DNA of 64,000 nt from Yersinia similis. GTDB taxonomy: Bacteria; Pseudomonadota; Gammaproteobacteria; Enterobacterales; Enterobacteriaceae. Location: assembly GCF_001053095.1 (NCBI RefSeq), contig NZ_CGBP01000003.1, positions 206,605 to 270,604 on the forward strand, read 5' to 3'. A model generated the notes under the pieces. It did no database searches. It saw nothing but the letters and a program-made list of their open reading frames with translations, and was not told the DNA's origin. A program made the position numbers and the translations under genes. Below are positions 26,892-37,382 of the stretch, piece by piece. Each line of letters begins with the position of its first letter. Positions within the stretch are counted from its first letter, which is position 1.

Positions 26892-27950
26892 TTAGCGGCT
26901 TACATTTAGTTTGTCATAACCACGGACATAATAATTAACAATAGAAACTAACCAACAAAATATAAACATCCCTATAATCCAGTAACCGATCTGACCTAAG
27001 TTCTCGCTAATGTTATTAATTGGTGTCCAGATACCGCCAGTTAAATTTAATTTATCGGCAATTAAGCCTAATGCTTCAATGCCACCGATAAAGAAAGCAA
27101 TCATCACCGAAGCGGCTGTGATAGTGATATTGTAATAAAGCTTACGAACAGGTTTAGAGAATGCCCAACCATAAGCACCAATCATCACAAAATTATCCAG
27201 TGAATCGATCAATGCCATGCCAGCCGCAAATAAAATCGGAAACACCATTATCGACCATAAATTCATACCGTGAGTGGCGCTGGCCGCTGAGATCCCCAAC
27301 ACACCAATTTCAGTCGCGGTATCAAAACCTAAACCAAATAAAAAACCAACCGGATACATATGCCAGCTTTTATTGACCATATTAAATACACGTTTAAACA
27401 TCCTGGATAACAGACCACCATTATTCACCACCAGAAGGTCAAGCTCTTCATCTTTATAAATATGACCGGCTTTAACCTGTTTAAATTTTTTATACACTGA
27501 AATCAGGATCGTTAAATTGAGAAAAGCAAATAACAGTAAAAAAACTGATGACACCAACGTCCCGATTAAACCACCGGTTTCGTGAAACCACGCCATATTA
27601 TTTTTAAATGCCATGGCGGTCGCAGCAATTGCCAGTGAGGCTAGTATCACAATAGTTGAATGGCCGAGTGAGAAAAAAGTACCAACAGCAATCGGCGTTT
27701 TACCTTGTTGCATGAGTTTACGAGTGACATTATCAATAGCCGCAATATGATCTGCATCAACCGCATGGCGCAAACCAAAACTGTAGGCTAGAAAAGCCAT
27801 TCCCATCAGCACGGCATTATCATTAAATTCAGCAAAGGCCCAAGCCCAAGCTAACCCGTTCACCACCAACAGGCCGATTAGCAGGTAGATAGCTCTGCGC
27901 TTTGTTTGCTGATTACCAAAGGCGCTGCTGCTGGCGATTATTGTCGTCAT
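26892..27950 (-). CDS. nixA: HoxN/HupN/NixA-family nickel permease
   Basis: Secondary transporter importing Ni2+ (sometimes Co2+) for urease. 352 residues from ATG 27950 (GGAG upstream); a TTG eight codons upstream is the alternative. Family signatures: RHAVDADHIAAIDN in helix II (61-74), FSLGHSTIVI, LGFDTATEIGVLG and FPILFAAGMALIDSLDN. Eight hydrophobic helices. It is the last gene of the leftward urease locus, 148 bp after yut; in Yersinia the same gene is also called ureH. With the ynt ABC transporter it gives a second nickel route. Confidence 0.93.
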   Translation of the reverse strand: MTTIIASSSAFGNQQTKRRAIYLLIGLLVVNGLAWAWAFAEFNDNAVLMGMAFLAYSFGLRHAVDADHIAAIDNVTRKLMQQGKTPIAVGTFFSLGHSTIVILASLAIAATAMAFKNNMAWFHETGGLIGTLVSSVFLLLFAFLNLTILISVYKKFKQVKAGHIYKDEELDLLVVNNGGLLSRMFKRVFNMVNKSWHMYPVGFLFGLGFDTATEIGVLGISAASATHGMNLWSIMVFPILFAAGMALIDSLDNFVMIGAYGWAFSKPVRKLYYNITITAASVMIAFFIGGIEALGLIADKLNLTGGIWTPINNISENLGQIGYWIIGMFIFCWLVSIVNYYVRGYDKLNVSR

Positions 27951-28098
27951 ATTCGCACTCCAGATTATTTTCAACCCTACCCGTTCTGAGCTGTCGTTAT
28001 CGCTGACAACACGATAACGACAATAATTTGAGGTCTATATGATCGATAAAATATGACCAGTAAAATATTCAGAACCAAGAATGTCTTAAATTTAATCG

Positions 28099-29091
28099 CT
28101 ACTGTCGGTGCTCTGGCATGATATCTTTATTCGGTACCAGGAATAGCCACGAAGCCAATACAAAAGGCATGGTTAAAGTAGGAATACCGATAGGTAATAA
28201 TAGGGTGTTCAGTGCGCCTTGAACGAATACCGTAAAAATAACCCCGATAACGGTATAAGCTAAAACACGCCAACTGGGCTTATTAAACGTCGACCCCAGT
28301 GCTATCGCGGTAAGTACCGCACTGAAAGCATAAAGCCCGTCATTAATGCTGCGATGATCCGCATCAAGGAGGGTGGCGGTGAGGATCGCCAATATAGCGC
28401 CACACAGAGCAAAAACAGCCGCCCAAAGTGATTCAATAGCCAACCCGATGACAAACAGGATGCCAGCGATCAGGCTACTGAATAAGAACACCTGTGAAAC
28501 ACCATGGAACATGCTGACGAAAATGTTGGTGCCAGCAAACGTATTACTGGCCTCTAATACCAGTTGCTGTGGTAAAGCCGGTACTGGTAATCCACTGCTA
28601 TGTAGGCCAGCAAAGGCATAGCTGGCCAATAAGACCATCCAAGTGGTTAATACAAAAGGTGCCGTCAGTGCAGCCACTTTCCAGGTTTTTAAAATATCAG
28701 CGATACAGACGGTAACAATCACCGAAACGATACTGCCCAAGACAATGCAGGCCCATAGCACCGGTGTGACGATCAGAAAGGTGGGTAGTGCGGCACCAAC
28801 CAAACAACCGTTATAGCCGTATAACCCTGAGCGCCATGATTTACGGTCACGGATGCTCAACCCGGTGAGTGTGGCAACCAGCGTTCCCAGAACACAACCA
28901 TAAGCGACCGCCGGGTTACCTTCACCATAAGCACCTATGAATATTGCGATGAAAAAGAATAGCCCGGTCAGTGGGTTATTCTGAAACATTACCTGAGCAC
29001 AACCGCGCAAAGTCGTATCGATAAATTCAATGAAAACATTTGAATTGGCAAGCTGCCCCCAACCTGATTGGTTGACTGTTTTAGCATTCAT
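28099..29091 (-). CDS. yut: urea channel Yut
   Basis: UT-family urea transporter of 330 residues, known from Yersinia urease loci, bringing urea to cytoplasmic urease. Two homologous halves can be traced: LRGCAQVMFQNNPLTGLFFF / LYGYNGCLVGAALPTFL in the first and VSQVFLFSSLIAGILFVIGL / DGLYAFSAVLTAIALGSTF in the second. About ten membrane helices; no signal peptide. It is separated from ureD by about 380 bp containing a palindromic element, so it may have its own transcript start or lower expression than the structural genes. Confidence 0.93.
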   Translation of the reverse strand: MNAKTVNQSGWGQLANSNVFIEFIDTTLRGCAQVMFQNNPLTGLFFFIAIFIGAYGEGNPAVAYGCVLGTLVATLTGLSIRDRKSWRSGLYGYNGCLVGAALPTFLIVTPVLWACIVLGSIVSVIVTVCIADILKTWKVAALTAPFVLTTWMVLLASYAFAGLHSSGLPVPALPQQLVLEASNTFAGTNIFVSMFHGVSQVFLFSSLIAGILFVIGLAIESLWAAVFALCGAILAILTATLLDADHRSINDGLYAFSAVLTAIALGSTFNKPSWRVLAYTVIGVIFTVFVQGALNTLLLPIGIPTLTMPFVLASWLFLVPNKDIMPEHRQ

Positions 29092-29204
29092 TATTTTACC
29101 CTTCTACTTGAAGCTGCAGCGGTATTCGCTGCTCTCACTCACTCGGAATCACTGATTGATGTGGCGCTAGCTGCTTTCACTTACTTGGATCACTGCTGAT
29201 AAAC

Positions 29205-29412
29205 GAGGCTGGGTACCCAGCCTCTCAGACTGCTGACAAACCCCGATGACGCGATCTTGAACGGTGAGGATAGGCAGAAGAGTAAAGAGTCCGCGCCAAG
29301 GATGGCGCGGCTCGAGCCCCCAGGGAAGGGTTTATGGCGTCTTTACGATCTGCCTGTTCTCTCCGTCGCGGGCACTTTGTCAATAACCTCCGAGGCTGGG
29401 TACCCAGCCTCT
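29205..29412. repeat. 208-bp palindrome-bounded repeat element
   Basis: Identical 21-bp copies of GAGGCTGGGTACCCAGCCTC plus T stand at both ends (29205-29225 and 29392-29412); each copy is itself a palindrome. Between them are nested inverted arms: TGACAAA (29234) with TTTGTCA (29376), AGGCAGA (29272) with TCTGCCT (29349), GTAAAGA with TCTTTAC, and a central hairpin CCGCGCC/GGCGCGG at 29291-29310 next to GGCTCGAGCC. The whole can fold into one long hairpin. It resembles a mobile palindromic intergenic repeat; class not assigned (Yersinia YPAL is one possibility). Confidence 0.8.
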
Positions 29413-29474
29413 ATTCAATAAACTGACTTATTCGCCCCTTTTTACCCTTAAAATGGCGCATCAAAACAGCAAAA

Positions 29475-30440
29475 TCAGCGCCACAAAAATTGTTCAGGCA
29501 ATGTGACGCCTAAAATCTCTTCGCGGGCTATCTTCCAAAATTGGCGAATCTCTGCCTTTACACCAGCGCTATCGATGCCCAGCGCCTTGAAAACTAAACC
29601 ACAATCATTAGGTAGACGTGTCGCGCCGCTGGCAATCCCCCCTTTGATATCAAAATGAGCCGGAACCCGTGCCAGAATGCGGTCATGATACTCTTTGGGC
29701 GTTAATAAAATCACGTTACCAAACGCATCAAAAGTTTGCATGACACCCACAGCGTCAAGGCTTTCTACTTTTGGTTCTAATACGTACTTCTCAACAAACA
29801 GTTCTTTGCCCGCCAGATTTTGTGCTGCCACCCGAGAGGAATAAACATCAAAACCAAATCTCTCTTCAGCATGGTGATATTTACGCCCGGACATCAGCAC
29901 TTCAGAATAAATTACGGTCGCAGTGGGGTGAATGCTGATCGTGGTATCAGTAATAAAACGAGAATTTCGATGAGGAATTAGCGGGTCTGGCATAAATTCC
30001 AGATAACCGCCTTCCTCCACAATGAAATTCTGGATCTGCGAGGCGTAGTTCGCATTCATCATGTGAACTTTTGTGGCTGATTGCGTGGTGACGTGAGCAC
30101 AAGCCCCCGCTTCAACATGCACATCGGTAGCTAACCGATCACCTTGTAAAATACAACCTGATGTCGAAATCATGGTGACACAAGGTAACTCAGGTATTTC
30201 TTCATCCCAGTACAGTGCTTTCTGTACCAATGATGGCACCCGCCTTTCCATTTCGGCCAAAATACTGCGATGTTCACGTTTGGCAAATCTCAGTTTCAGA
30301 TAGCCACTTTTCCCAACCGCCCCGCTACGCATTTGCGCCGGTTCATCCTGATATTTCGCTAATTCCGGCGCGTTAACACCTAATGCGTGAGCGCGAACCC
30401 GTGAAGGAGTCTCCACGATATTCTGGCTCTGTGCTGTCAT
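29475..30440 (-). CDS. ureD: urease accessory protein UreD
   Basis: Scaffold that binds apo-urease and recruits UreF and UreG for nickel insertion (cytoplasm). 321 residues, full length. UreD-family motifs: [49 protein letters not shown] and [11 protein letters not shown]. The start overlaps the ureG stop by four bases. Significant: the codons for [10 protein letters not shown] contain exactly six G in a row (plus strand CCCCCC at 29637-29642); Y. pestis carries one additional G there, which inactivates ureD. This copy is therefore predicted functional. Confidence 0.96.
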   Translation of the reverse strand: MTAQSQNIVETPSRVRAHALGVNAPELAKYQDEPAQMRSGAVGKSGYLKLRFAKREHRSILAEMERRVPSLVQKALYWDEEIPELPCVTMISTSGCILQGDRLATDVHVEAGACAHVTTQSATKVHMMNANYASQIQNFIVEEGGYLEFMPDPLIPHRNSRFITDTTISIHPTATVIYSEVLMSGRKYHHAEERFGFDVYSSRVAAQNLAGKELFVEKYVLEPKVESLDAVGVMQTFDAFGNVILLTPKEYHDRILARVPAHFDIKGGIASGATRLPNDCGLVFKALGIDSAGVKAEIRQFWKIAREEILGVTLPEQFLWR

Positions 30441-31099
30441 GCCTGTTCTCCTTCTGGCTGTACGTGGGTAAACAGGAAATCTCGCATAATCATATCGACC
30501 AGTTCTTCAATGCCTTGGCCAGTTTTGCAATTGGTCAGAATATAAGGGCGATTGCCGCGCACGACTTTGGTATCACTCTCCATGACATCCAGGCTGGCAC
30601 CGACATAAGGTGCCAGGTCAATTTTATTGATCACTAAAATGTCTGCCTGAACCAGGCCGGGGCCATTTTTACGAGGAATTTTTTCACCTTCCGCCACATC
30701 AATAACATAGATGTAGAAGTCTGCCAGTGCGGGACTGAATGTCAGTGTCAGGTTATCCCCGCCGCTTTCAATCATAATCAGGTCGCTTTCAGGGAAGCGC
30801 TCTTCCATCTCTTCTACCGCAGCAATGTTCATGCTCGGGTCTTCGCGCACGGCGGTATGCGGGCAAGCGCCAGTTTCTACCCCAAGGATCTTCTCTTCGT
30901 CCAGAATACCTTTCAGCGTCCGTTTTACCTGTTTGGCATCCTCGGTCGTCACAATGTCATTGGTGATAATCAGTGGCTTAATGCCTCGTTTAATCAGGAT
31001 CGGGGTAATGACTTCGATAATGGCCGTTTTCCCCGAACCTACCGGACCACCAATACCAATACGGGTTATTTTTTTACGAGCTGTGCTTTTATCGGTCAC
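30437..31099 (-). CDS. ureG: urease accessory GTPase UreG
   Basis: GTPase delivering nickel to the UreD-UreF-urease complex. I start at GTG 31097-31099 (GAAGAGG eight bases upstream), giving 220 residues [20 protein letters not shown], the length usual for Yersinia; the frame continues 38 codons upstream without family similarity. Walker [10 protein letters not shown] at 17-25, the nickel-binding CPH motif at 79-81 ([11 protein letters not shown]), [12 protein letters not shown] and the guanine-specificity NKID. Overlaps ureD by four bases. Confidence 0.96.
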   Translation of the reverse strand: MTDKSTARKKITRIGIGGPVGSGKTAIIEVITPILIKRGIKPLIITNDIVTTEDAKQVKRTLKGILDEEKILGVETGACPHTAVREDPSMNIAAVEEMEERFPESDLIMIESGGDNLTLTFSPALADFYIYVIDVAEGEKIPRKNGPGLVQADILVINKIDLAPYVGASLDVMESDTKVVRGNRPYILTNCKTGQGIEELVDMIMRDFLFTHVQPEGEQA

Positions 31100-31224
31100 G
31101 GGATAATCCTCTTCATTCTTTTTATCTGATTTGGGTATGTACTCGGCTAACACCTCACCGCAGTACCCTGAATTCATTTTTATCGATGCATTATTCATGT
31201 ATCGATCGTTCACACCGCGGCCAC

Positions 31225-31911
31225 TCAGTTACTAAAGAGGCGAATATGGGCTTTCACATGTACGGCGGCCAAAACATCCACAATCGGGACATAAGAAGAC
31301 ATCTGGTTAATATCGCCGATCTCGGCAATATCGCAGAATTTCTCAATGTCATAGTTCAGTTCAAATAAGATATGTTGTGTATCGAAATGCGTAACGCGCA
31401 TCAAGCGCATTGCCGCACTTAAAATGGTCATCGCCACACCGTATTGATGCATCACAACCACTTCCCGCTGCCCGATCCCTTGTGCTGCCATAACCACCGC
31501 TTGAGTCACCGGATAGGTGCCCGCCGTGTTGCCATTTTTGATTTGTTCCAACCACCAGCTGATCAATGGGTGCTCCACCACATGGATCGACATTTCTGCC
31601 AGCTTTTTACCCATGCGGGTTGCCATCAGGCGGCTTTCTTCATTTAACTTACGATTATTAACCGCCCAGTCAGCACGGATAATACCGTCACGGTCATCCG
31701 CCACAACAGCACGATGAGCCGCGACAACGCCCATGCCATCACAACTGGCCGCCTGCTTCAACGCTGTCAAAACGAAGCCTTTCAATGTTGCTACATCATG
31801 AACGATGCCGGTTTGAATGGCAGATTCCACGCCATTGGAAAACGTAAAGGCCCCGACCGGCAGTACGGAATCACCAAATTGCATGATACGGATGAGATCT
31901 GATGCGTTCAT
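31225..31911 (-). CDS. ureF: urease accessory protein UreF
   Basis: Helical accessory protein that acts with UreD as a regulator of UreG GTPase during metallocentre assembly. 228 residues. Family features: [20 protein letters not shown] at the N-terminus (with the conserved LPxGxF..S), [14 protein letters not shown] and an alpha-helical C-terminal part. ATG preceded by a weak site (GAGGC ... AGGCTCCGCG region). 21 bp downstream of ureE; 125 bp before ureG. Confidence 0.94.
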   Translation of the reverse strand: MNASDLIRIMQFGDSVLPVGAFTFSNGVESAIQTGIVHDVATLKGFVLTALKQAASCDGMGVVAAHRAVVADDRDGIIRADWAVNNRKLNEESRLMATRMGKKLAEMSIHVVEHPLISWWLEQIKNGNTAGTYPVTQAVVMAAQGIGQREVVVMHQYGVAMTILSAAMRLMRVTHFDTQHILFELNYDIEKFCDIAEIGDINQMSSYVPIVDVLAAVHVKAHIRLFSN

Positions 31912-31932
31912 CGCGGAGCCTCGCTGCCTGAA

Positions 31933-32631
31933 TCAGTGTTTATGGTCGTGGTCATGATCACCATGGCTATGGTCATGCTCGTGATCACCATGGCTATGGC
32001 CTTCTCCGTGGGAATGAATACCGTGAATGTGCAGACCAGAACCATGTGGCTCATCAAGGGGGCTGGCAACATGAACGTGCGTGTCGGTATCCTCAGCACC
32101 ACCAAACAGTAGCCGGGCTTCGGAGTTCGTCAGCAGAGGTAAAATCTCGGCACCTTTCACGAAACGGAAAGGTAGGTGTTGGAAGCCGTGCGTCCTCATA
32201 ACGGAGTCCATCATGGTTGTCGCAACGGTCAGAGGCACATACACTTCGTTATGCTTGGTAACCGCTTTCCAATGCTGATTACCCAGTGCGTGTCCCAGTT
32301 CAAAGCAGGTTTTAATTAATTCATCAGGTGAACGACTTTTCAGTTCACTTAAGTCAATCACCATCACATCACGTAGATTGATCTGTACCACCACTGCCAC
32401 ATTGGTTTCTTCATCCCATGCCAGTACATCACCATCAGCAAGGACGATGTTGCGGTCGAGGGAAATACCTAGATCCAGACCTTGAGTACTGGATTTTCGG
32501 CAACGGCTTTTTTGTGCTTCCCGTTGGTCCAGGATCAAAAGATCGAACGTGGCATCTTTAAGTTTTTCCCGCCAAACCGGATCTTTTTTCACATTGCCCA
32601 GAATGTGCTCTATCAAAATCATGTTGTTCAC
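31933..32631 (-). CDS. ureE: urease accessory protein UreE (nickel chaperone)
   Basis: Dimeric nickel-binding chaperone. 232 residues, with a UreE N-terminal domain ([20 protein letters not shown]), the central domain containing [10 protein letters not shown] (metal-site His) and a histidine-rich tail [20 protein letters not shown] ending in DHKH, giving high nickel storage capacity. The tail makes this copy longer than UreE proteins lacking it. ATG at 32629-32631 with GGAG upstream (CACTCCTTG on the plus strand). 287 bp separate it from ureC, wider than other gaps in the operon. Confidence 0.96.
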   Translation of the reverse strand: MNNMILIEHILGNVKKDPVWREKLKDATFDLLILDQREAQKSRCRKSSTQGLDLGISLDRNIVLADGDVLAWDEETNVAVVVQINLRDVMVIDLSELKSRSPDELIKTCFELGHALGNQHWKAVTKHNEVYVPLTVATTMMDSVMRTHGFQHLPFRFVKGAEILPLLTNSEARLLFGGAEDTDTHVHVASPLDEPHGSGLHIHGIHSHGEGHSHGDHEHDHSHGDHDHDHKH

Positions 32632-32918
32632 TCCTTGTGTCGATCAGTTGCCCACAGTAATGAAATCCTGTTCAACGATATTCAGCCCAAGGACTTTCCT
32701 ACACCCCATACCAGGAACTGAATTTACCCTTCGTATTTGAAACCGCTGGCTATTAACGACGTTCATTTGCCGCCTACCCGCAACACCAATGACGTTGGAT
32801 ACCGCCTTTACTGTGAACAAGCTGAATGCTGAAACCGGGTATTACCCTACTTACTTTGAGTATTACAACGCCCCGGTAACTGGATTAGCGCTTCTACCTC
32901 AGGTTAGCCAAATAAATG
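32632..32918. other. ureC-ureE intergenic gap
   Basis: 287 bp inside the urease operon with no gene. It holds degenerate ERIC-like pieces (ACCCTTCGTATTTGAAACCG and a partial TACTTTGAGTATTACAAC), suggesting an old repeat insertion. Overlapping short frames have no family support. Confidence 0.4.
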
Positions 32919-34637
32919 TTATCCAAAGAAATAGCGCTGATTCATCGACGCAGTTGCAATTGGTTCACAGGTGGCATGTACCCCATCCACTTTTACTGCA
33001 AAGGTTTCAGGATCCACTTCAATGTTTGGTGTTTGGTCATTACGCACCAGATCACGTTTGGAGATCGTGCGGCAGTTTTTAACCGCTATCACTTGACGAT
33101 CCAGCCCTGCTTTCTCTTTCACGCCATCATCAAGTGCAGCCTGGGAAACGAAAGTGACACAAGTGTCTTGTAGTGTTTTGCCCATCGCGCCAAACATTGG
33201 GCGGTAGAACACTGGCTGTGGTGTTGGCAGTGACGCATTTGGATCACCCATCGCGGCCCAGTTAATCATGCCACCTTTGATAACCATCTTCGGTTTCGCA
33301 CCAAAGAAGCGTGGATCCCATAACACCAAATCGGCCATTTTACCCACTTCAACCGACCCGATAACATGGCTAACGCCCTGCGCAATCGCTGGGTTAATGG
33401 TGATTTTTGCCACATAGCGCAGCACGCGGAAATTATCGTTACTCGCCGCATCTTCCGGCAGTTTGCCCCGAGCAGCTTTCATCGCATCCGCGGTTTGCAT
33501 AATACGCAACCAGTTTTCCCCTACGCGCCCCATGGCTTGTGAGTCACTGGAGAACATGGAGATAACCCCCATATCGTGCAGAACGTTTTCAGCAGCAATC
33601 GTTTCTGGGCGCACACGGCTTTCGGCAAAGGAGACGTCAGCAGGTACGTTCGGGTTAAGGTTGTGACACACCATAATCATGTCAAACAGCTCAGCCTGGC
33701 TGTTAACACCGTATGGCAGGGTTGGGTTAGTCGAACTTGGCAGTACGTTTGGCTGACTGGCCACCCGAATAATATCCGGCGCATGGCCTCCACCCGCCCC
33801 TTCGGTGTGGAACGTGTGGATCGTGCGGCCTTCGAACGCATCGATAGTATCTTCTACATAACCACATTCATTCAGGCTATCGGTATGAACCGAAACCTGA
33901 ATATCCACCTCATCTGCCATCCGCAGCGCATGGCGCAAGGCATTCGCCGTCGCGCCCCAGTCTTCATGGACTTTATAGCCCACAACACCGGCAATAGCCT
34001 GTTCCAGCAACGGGCCGCGCCCGTATGAATTACCTTTCCCTAAAATACCGACGTTGACAGGTAACCCCTCTATCGAACGCAGCATTTGACGGATATTCCA
34101 CGGCCCCGGTGTTACGGTTGTCCCGTTAGTGCCATCCGTTGGACCAATCCCCCCACCAAAGAATGTTGCGACACCGTTGGACAGCGCATGATAGGCCTGT
34201 TGCGGGGAGATTAGATGAATATGGGTATCGATACCGGCTGCGGTAAGAATCAAATGCTCACCAGAGATAGCATCAGTGCTAACACCGACCACCATACCCT
34301 GCGTCACCCCATCCATAACACCGGGGTTACCGCTCTTACCGATACCGACGATTTTGCCATCGCGGATACCGACGTCAGCTTTAATCACCCCTAAGCGAGC
34401 ATCGACAATCGTGACGTTGGTAATCACCAGGTCAAGCACACCATTATCGCGGGTCAGATTATTATTGGCCCCCATCCCGTCACGCAGCGATTTTCCACCA
34501 CCGTAAACCGACTCTTCACCATATCCACGCAGGTCTTTTTCGATTTCGATAAATAGATTGGTATCACCCAAACGGATTTTATCGCCAGTTGTTGGGCCAA
34601 ATAGACCCGCGTACTCTTGCCGAGAAATTTGAGGCAT
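32919..34637 (-). CDS. ureC: urease subunit alpha (catalytic)
   Basis: Catalytic subunit hydrolysing urea to ammonia and carbamate; 572 residues. The dinickel site is complete: His139/His141 (IDTHIHLI), carbamylated Lys222 ([11 protein letters not shown]), His251 ([10 protein letters not shown]), His277 ([15 protein letters not shown]), and the flap histidine His325 in MVCHNLNP. Amidohydrolase fold throughout, no frameshift. ATG 34635-34637 with AAGGAG upstream. 89 bp after ureB. As in other Yersinia, alpha is a separate chain (ureA, ureB, ureC). Confidence 0.98.
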   Translation of the reverse strand: MPQISRQEYAGLFGPTTGDKIRLGDTNLFIEIEKDLRGYGEESVYGGGKSLRDGMGANNNLTRDNGVLDLVITNVTIVDARLGVIKADVGIRDGKIVGIGKSGNPGVMDGVTQGMVVGVSTDAISGEHLILTAAGIDTHIHLISPQQAYHALSNGVATFFGGGIGPTDGTNGTTVTPGPWNIRQMLRSIEGLPVNVGILGKGNSYGRGPLLEQAIAGVVGYKVHEDWGATANALRHALRMADEVDIQVSVHTDSLNECGYVEDTIDAFEGRTIHTFHTEGAGGGHAPDIIRVASQPNVLPSSTNPTLPYGVNSQAELFDMIMVCHNLNPNVPADVSFAESRVRPETIAAENVLHDMGVISMFSSDSQAMGRVGENWLRIMQTADAMKAARGKLPEDAASNDNFRVLRYVAKITINPAIAQGVSHVIGSVEVGKMADLVLWDPRFFGAKPKMVIKGGMINWAAMGDPNASLPTPQPVFYRPMFGAMGKTLQDTCVTFVSQAALDDGVKEKAGLDRQVIAVKNCRTISKRDLVRNDQTPNIEVDPETFAVKVDGVHATCEPIATASMNQRYFFG

Positions 34638-34726
34638 CTGTCGCTCCTTTCTTTTTCCGGTGCGTGTAACTGCTTTACCCCATTACACGTATGCGAATTT
34701 CGATGATTTGCTCTGTAAACAAGGCG

Positions 34727-35161
34727 TTATTTAGATGATTTAAAACCACGCTCGGCGGCAAGGCGGATAGCCGCGAGTTTATCCGGGCGCTCACTATTGG
34801 GTACAACACCCTCACCGGTCCACCCATCTACCAGATTGTTAAAACCATACAGTGTCTGCTTGCCTCCAAAGGAGATAAGAGAAACTTCGGTTTCATCACC
34901 GGGTTCAAAACGGATAGCCGTAGTCGAGGAGATATTGAGGCGCTTGCCATAAGCCGCTGCACGATCAAATTCCAGTGCGCGGTTAACCTCGAAGAAATGG
35001 AAATGGGACCCAACCTGAATTGGCCGATCACCGGTATTGCGGACTTTAACTTTGGTAACAGGTTTATTTTCGTTAAACGTAATTGGTGTATCCGCTAAAA
35101 CGAGGCCACCCAGTGGCGTATTCTGTTCTTTACTGTCTTTAGTACTTTTCTTCGCGCTCAT
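34727..35161 (-). CDS. ureB: urease subunit beta
   Basis: Structural subunit of urease, 144 residues from the ATG at 35159-35161 (AGAGGA upstream): MSAKKSTKDSKEQNTPLGGL. The N-terminal extension before LGGLVLADTPITFNENKPVT is typical of Yersinia UreB. Beta-sheet core motif QVGSHFHFFEVNRALEFDR is intact, with GKQTLYGFNNLVDGWTGEG at the C-terminal side. The frame extends 40 codons upstream through the ureA tail; that start is rejected because it would overlap ureA. An alternative ATG 14 codons upstream (MRVKPEL) has no ribosome site. Confidence 0.95.
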   Translation of the reverse strand: MSAKKSTKDSKEQNTPLGGLVLADTPITFNENKPVTKVKVRNTGDRPIQVGSHFHFFEVNRALEFDRAAAYGKRLNISSTTAIRFEPGDETEVSLISFGGKQTLYGFNNLVDGWTGEGVVPNSERPDKLAAIRLAAERGFKSSK

Positions 35162-35213
35162 GCTTGAATCCTCTGCAATAATCAGTTCAGGTTTTACTCG
35201 CATGTTGCCGTTA

Positions 35214-35516
35214 CTACTTAATAGGATCGTGTACCGTGACCAGACGGCTGCCGTCGGTAAAAATCGCCTCAACCTGAACATTCGGGATCAGATCTGCCAC
35301 CCCATCCATCACATCATCTTTAGTAAGCACTTTACTGGCTTCTTTCATCACATCTTCTACGGATTTACCATCTCTGGCCCCCTCCATTGCCGTCACAGTA
35401 ATGATGGAAACAGCTTCCGGATAATTGAGTTTCAAGCCACGCGCTTTGCGTTTAAACGCCACATCAGACAGCGTGTAGATCATGAGCTTTTCAACTTCTC
35501 TTGGGGTGAGCTGCAT
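35214..35516 (-). CDS. ureA: urease subunit gamma
   Basis: Smallest urease subunit, 100 residues, full length: [20 protein letters not shown] at the start, [20 protein letters not shown] and the end [10 protein letters not shown]. First gene of the operon. AGGAGG stands upstream of the ATG at 35514-35516. Promoter must lie to the right in the 1.2-kb AT-rich region. ureA ends 52 bp before ureB. Confidence 0.97.
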   Translation of the reverse strand: MQLTPREVEKLMIYTLSDVAFKRKARGLKLNYPEAVSIITVTAMEGARDGKSVEDVMKEASKVLTKDDVMDGVADLIPNVQVEAIFTDGSRLVTVHDPIK

Positions 35517-36716
35517 AAGCCCTCCTGTATCATGTTAAAAAAGTGAAAGTGAGAAAAAACACCTGACTAAACCTATACTCTTTCCAGCCTATATCCAGGG
35601 TCTCTCGCGTTACAGTCAGACAAACGGGTGCATCACGATACGCTGACTCCCGCCAGTGATTCGGATGAATGAACGCCGCTGATACCGCTGCAACGTCAAT
35701 GAAGAAGGTATATAGAAGATAAAGAATAGGTTATTTATACCCACTCGTTAGAATATTTCAGAATTAAGCACATCCTCCTGTATATTCGTTTAAAACCTTA
35801 TCTTTAACGCTAACCTTACATTTAAACTTCCATCAATCTGCTGACTGTCATCAAGCTAAAATCCTGCTAAATTACCGAACGCTTTATTTGTATTACAATT
35901 TATTTGCCAAGTATTTTTACCGTGCTCAGTGAGCTAATTCAACATAAAAATAGTGTTCAGAAATATTTTTTTACTAAAGGGCAATACGTTTACTGCATTT
36001 GTCTATACTGAAATATTAATGCCAGGATCCATTACGGATTTACTTTACATAGTCAATAAATCATTATCATGAGTTAGATCCCACACTATCTCTTTTGTAA
36101 CAAAAGACGCTAAAAATAAATTCGTTGCTATAGATATTTCACCTATAAAGAATATAGGCTAAAACTTGAAAATTTCACTATTATTTTATAACTTTATAGT
36201 TAAAAGTATAAAGCCAGTCAAGATAACAATAAAAATACCCTAAAATCAATATATTAAAAACAATTCAACATAAAGTCATATTTATCATCAACACCATTAA
36301 AAGTATATTTTACATTAAAAGTAAGCATCAAAAATCATGGGTAACACTGCCAATGACAAGAGATAACCTGAGAAACTTAACCTCATAATCGGTAATCGGA
36401 AAATGTATATCCCATACTAAAACTATAATTAACGTCAAGTCTACAAATAGCAAATAAATTACAAAAAACAAATTAAAAATCGCACATCCCAATGTGTAAA
36501 CTTATCTCCCACAATAACGAACTCTCGATCAACGCTGTAATTATAATTATTAATGGGAAATATGATCTCAATCAATGTTTTAATTTTCATGAAAATAATA
36601 GTTATTAAAACACCTCCATAATCATCACTATCAGTTATTATTCCAGAGGTGATATTTAATATGACCAACTGTTCTTTTTAGAATTAACCTATTTTTAGCA
36701 TCACCCTGTTTTACCA
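35517..36716. other. 1.2-kb AT-rich region between ureA and yntE
   Basis: No convincing gene. Near 35630-35710 a degenerate ERIC-like piece (ACGATACGCTGACTCCCGCC and GAATGAACGCCGCTGATACC) occurs. The rest is strongly AT-rich, consistent with H-NS silencing and curved promoter DNA upstream of ureA. A 69-codon minus-strand frame at 36459-36668 has no support. At 36700-36735 a short duplication of CCTGTTTTTACCATT spans the yntE stop. Confidence 0.5.
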
Positions 36717-37382
36717 TTAACCTGTTTTTACCATTGCCAGCCCCAAATGGGGTTTAACCAATGGCGTTGGATAGATTGTAGTTTTATTTTCTCTTTCAGG
36801 GATCCAAATACGTGAACATACTTTTTCTAATAGTGCCTTATTATGGCTAAAAACAATGAGCCCTAACCGACGGTGTTCAGCTTCTTCCAATAAAACTTGC
36901 CAAATTTGAGCCTGAATACGTGCATCTAATTGTGCGGTAACCTCATCCGCAATCAAATAACGCGTCCGTGGATCCAGCGCTCGTAACAAAGCGATACGTG
37001 CCAATTCACCGCCAGACAATTCATCCGGCCTGCGTTGCAGCCAATCAGGGTTAACCGCCATCCGCACCAACCAATCGTCATCGGGCCGCCAGGCATCATG
37101 TAGGCTCTCACCGGTGGTGCGATAAGGATTAAAGCTTTGTTCTGGATGCTGAGGGACCAGTTGGACCGGACAATATCCTTTTTTAGCTAACGGCTTCCCC
37201 TCTAACAGGATATGACCCGCAGTTGCCGACTGCCATTGTGCCAATACCCGGCCCAGCGTCGTTTTACCAAAACCACTAGGTGCTGAGATACCTAATCGTT
37301 CCCCTGGTGCCAAAGTGAAAGATACAGACTCCCATAGCCGCTTTCCGCTTTGAACGATGGTCAGATTCTCGACACTAAGCAT
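36717..37382 (-). CDS. yntE: nickel ABC transporter ATP-binding protein YntE
   Basis: 221-residue ATPase of a nickel/peptide-type importer. Walker A SAPSGFGKTTLG, ABC signature LSGGELARIALLRAL, Walker B YLIADEVTAQLD, His switch VFSHNKALLE (SH). Similar in role to NikE/DppF. Overlaps the yntD stop by eight bases, so translation is coupled. Last gene of yntABCDE, which in Yersinia has been linked to urease activity through nickel supply. Confidence 0.92.
   Translation of the reverse strand: MLSVENLTIVQSGKRLWESVSFTLAPGERLGISAPSGFGKTTLGRVLAQWQSATAGHILLEGKPLAKKGYCPVQLVPQHPEQSFNPYRTTGESLHDAWRPDDDWLVRMAVNPDWLQRRPDELSGGELARIALLRALDPRTRYLIADEVTAQLDARIQAQIWQVLLEEAEHRRLGLIVFSHNKALLEKVCSRIWIPERENKTTIYPTPLVKPHLGLAMVKTG

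Noticed and set aside
36459..36668. 69-codon minus-strand frame in the ureA-yntE gap
   Set aside because: Ile/Asn-rich, AT-driven, no start signal and no similarity.
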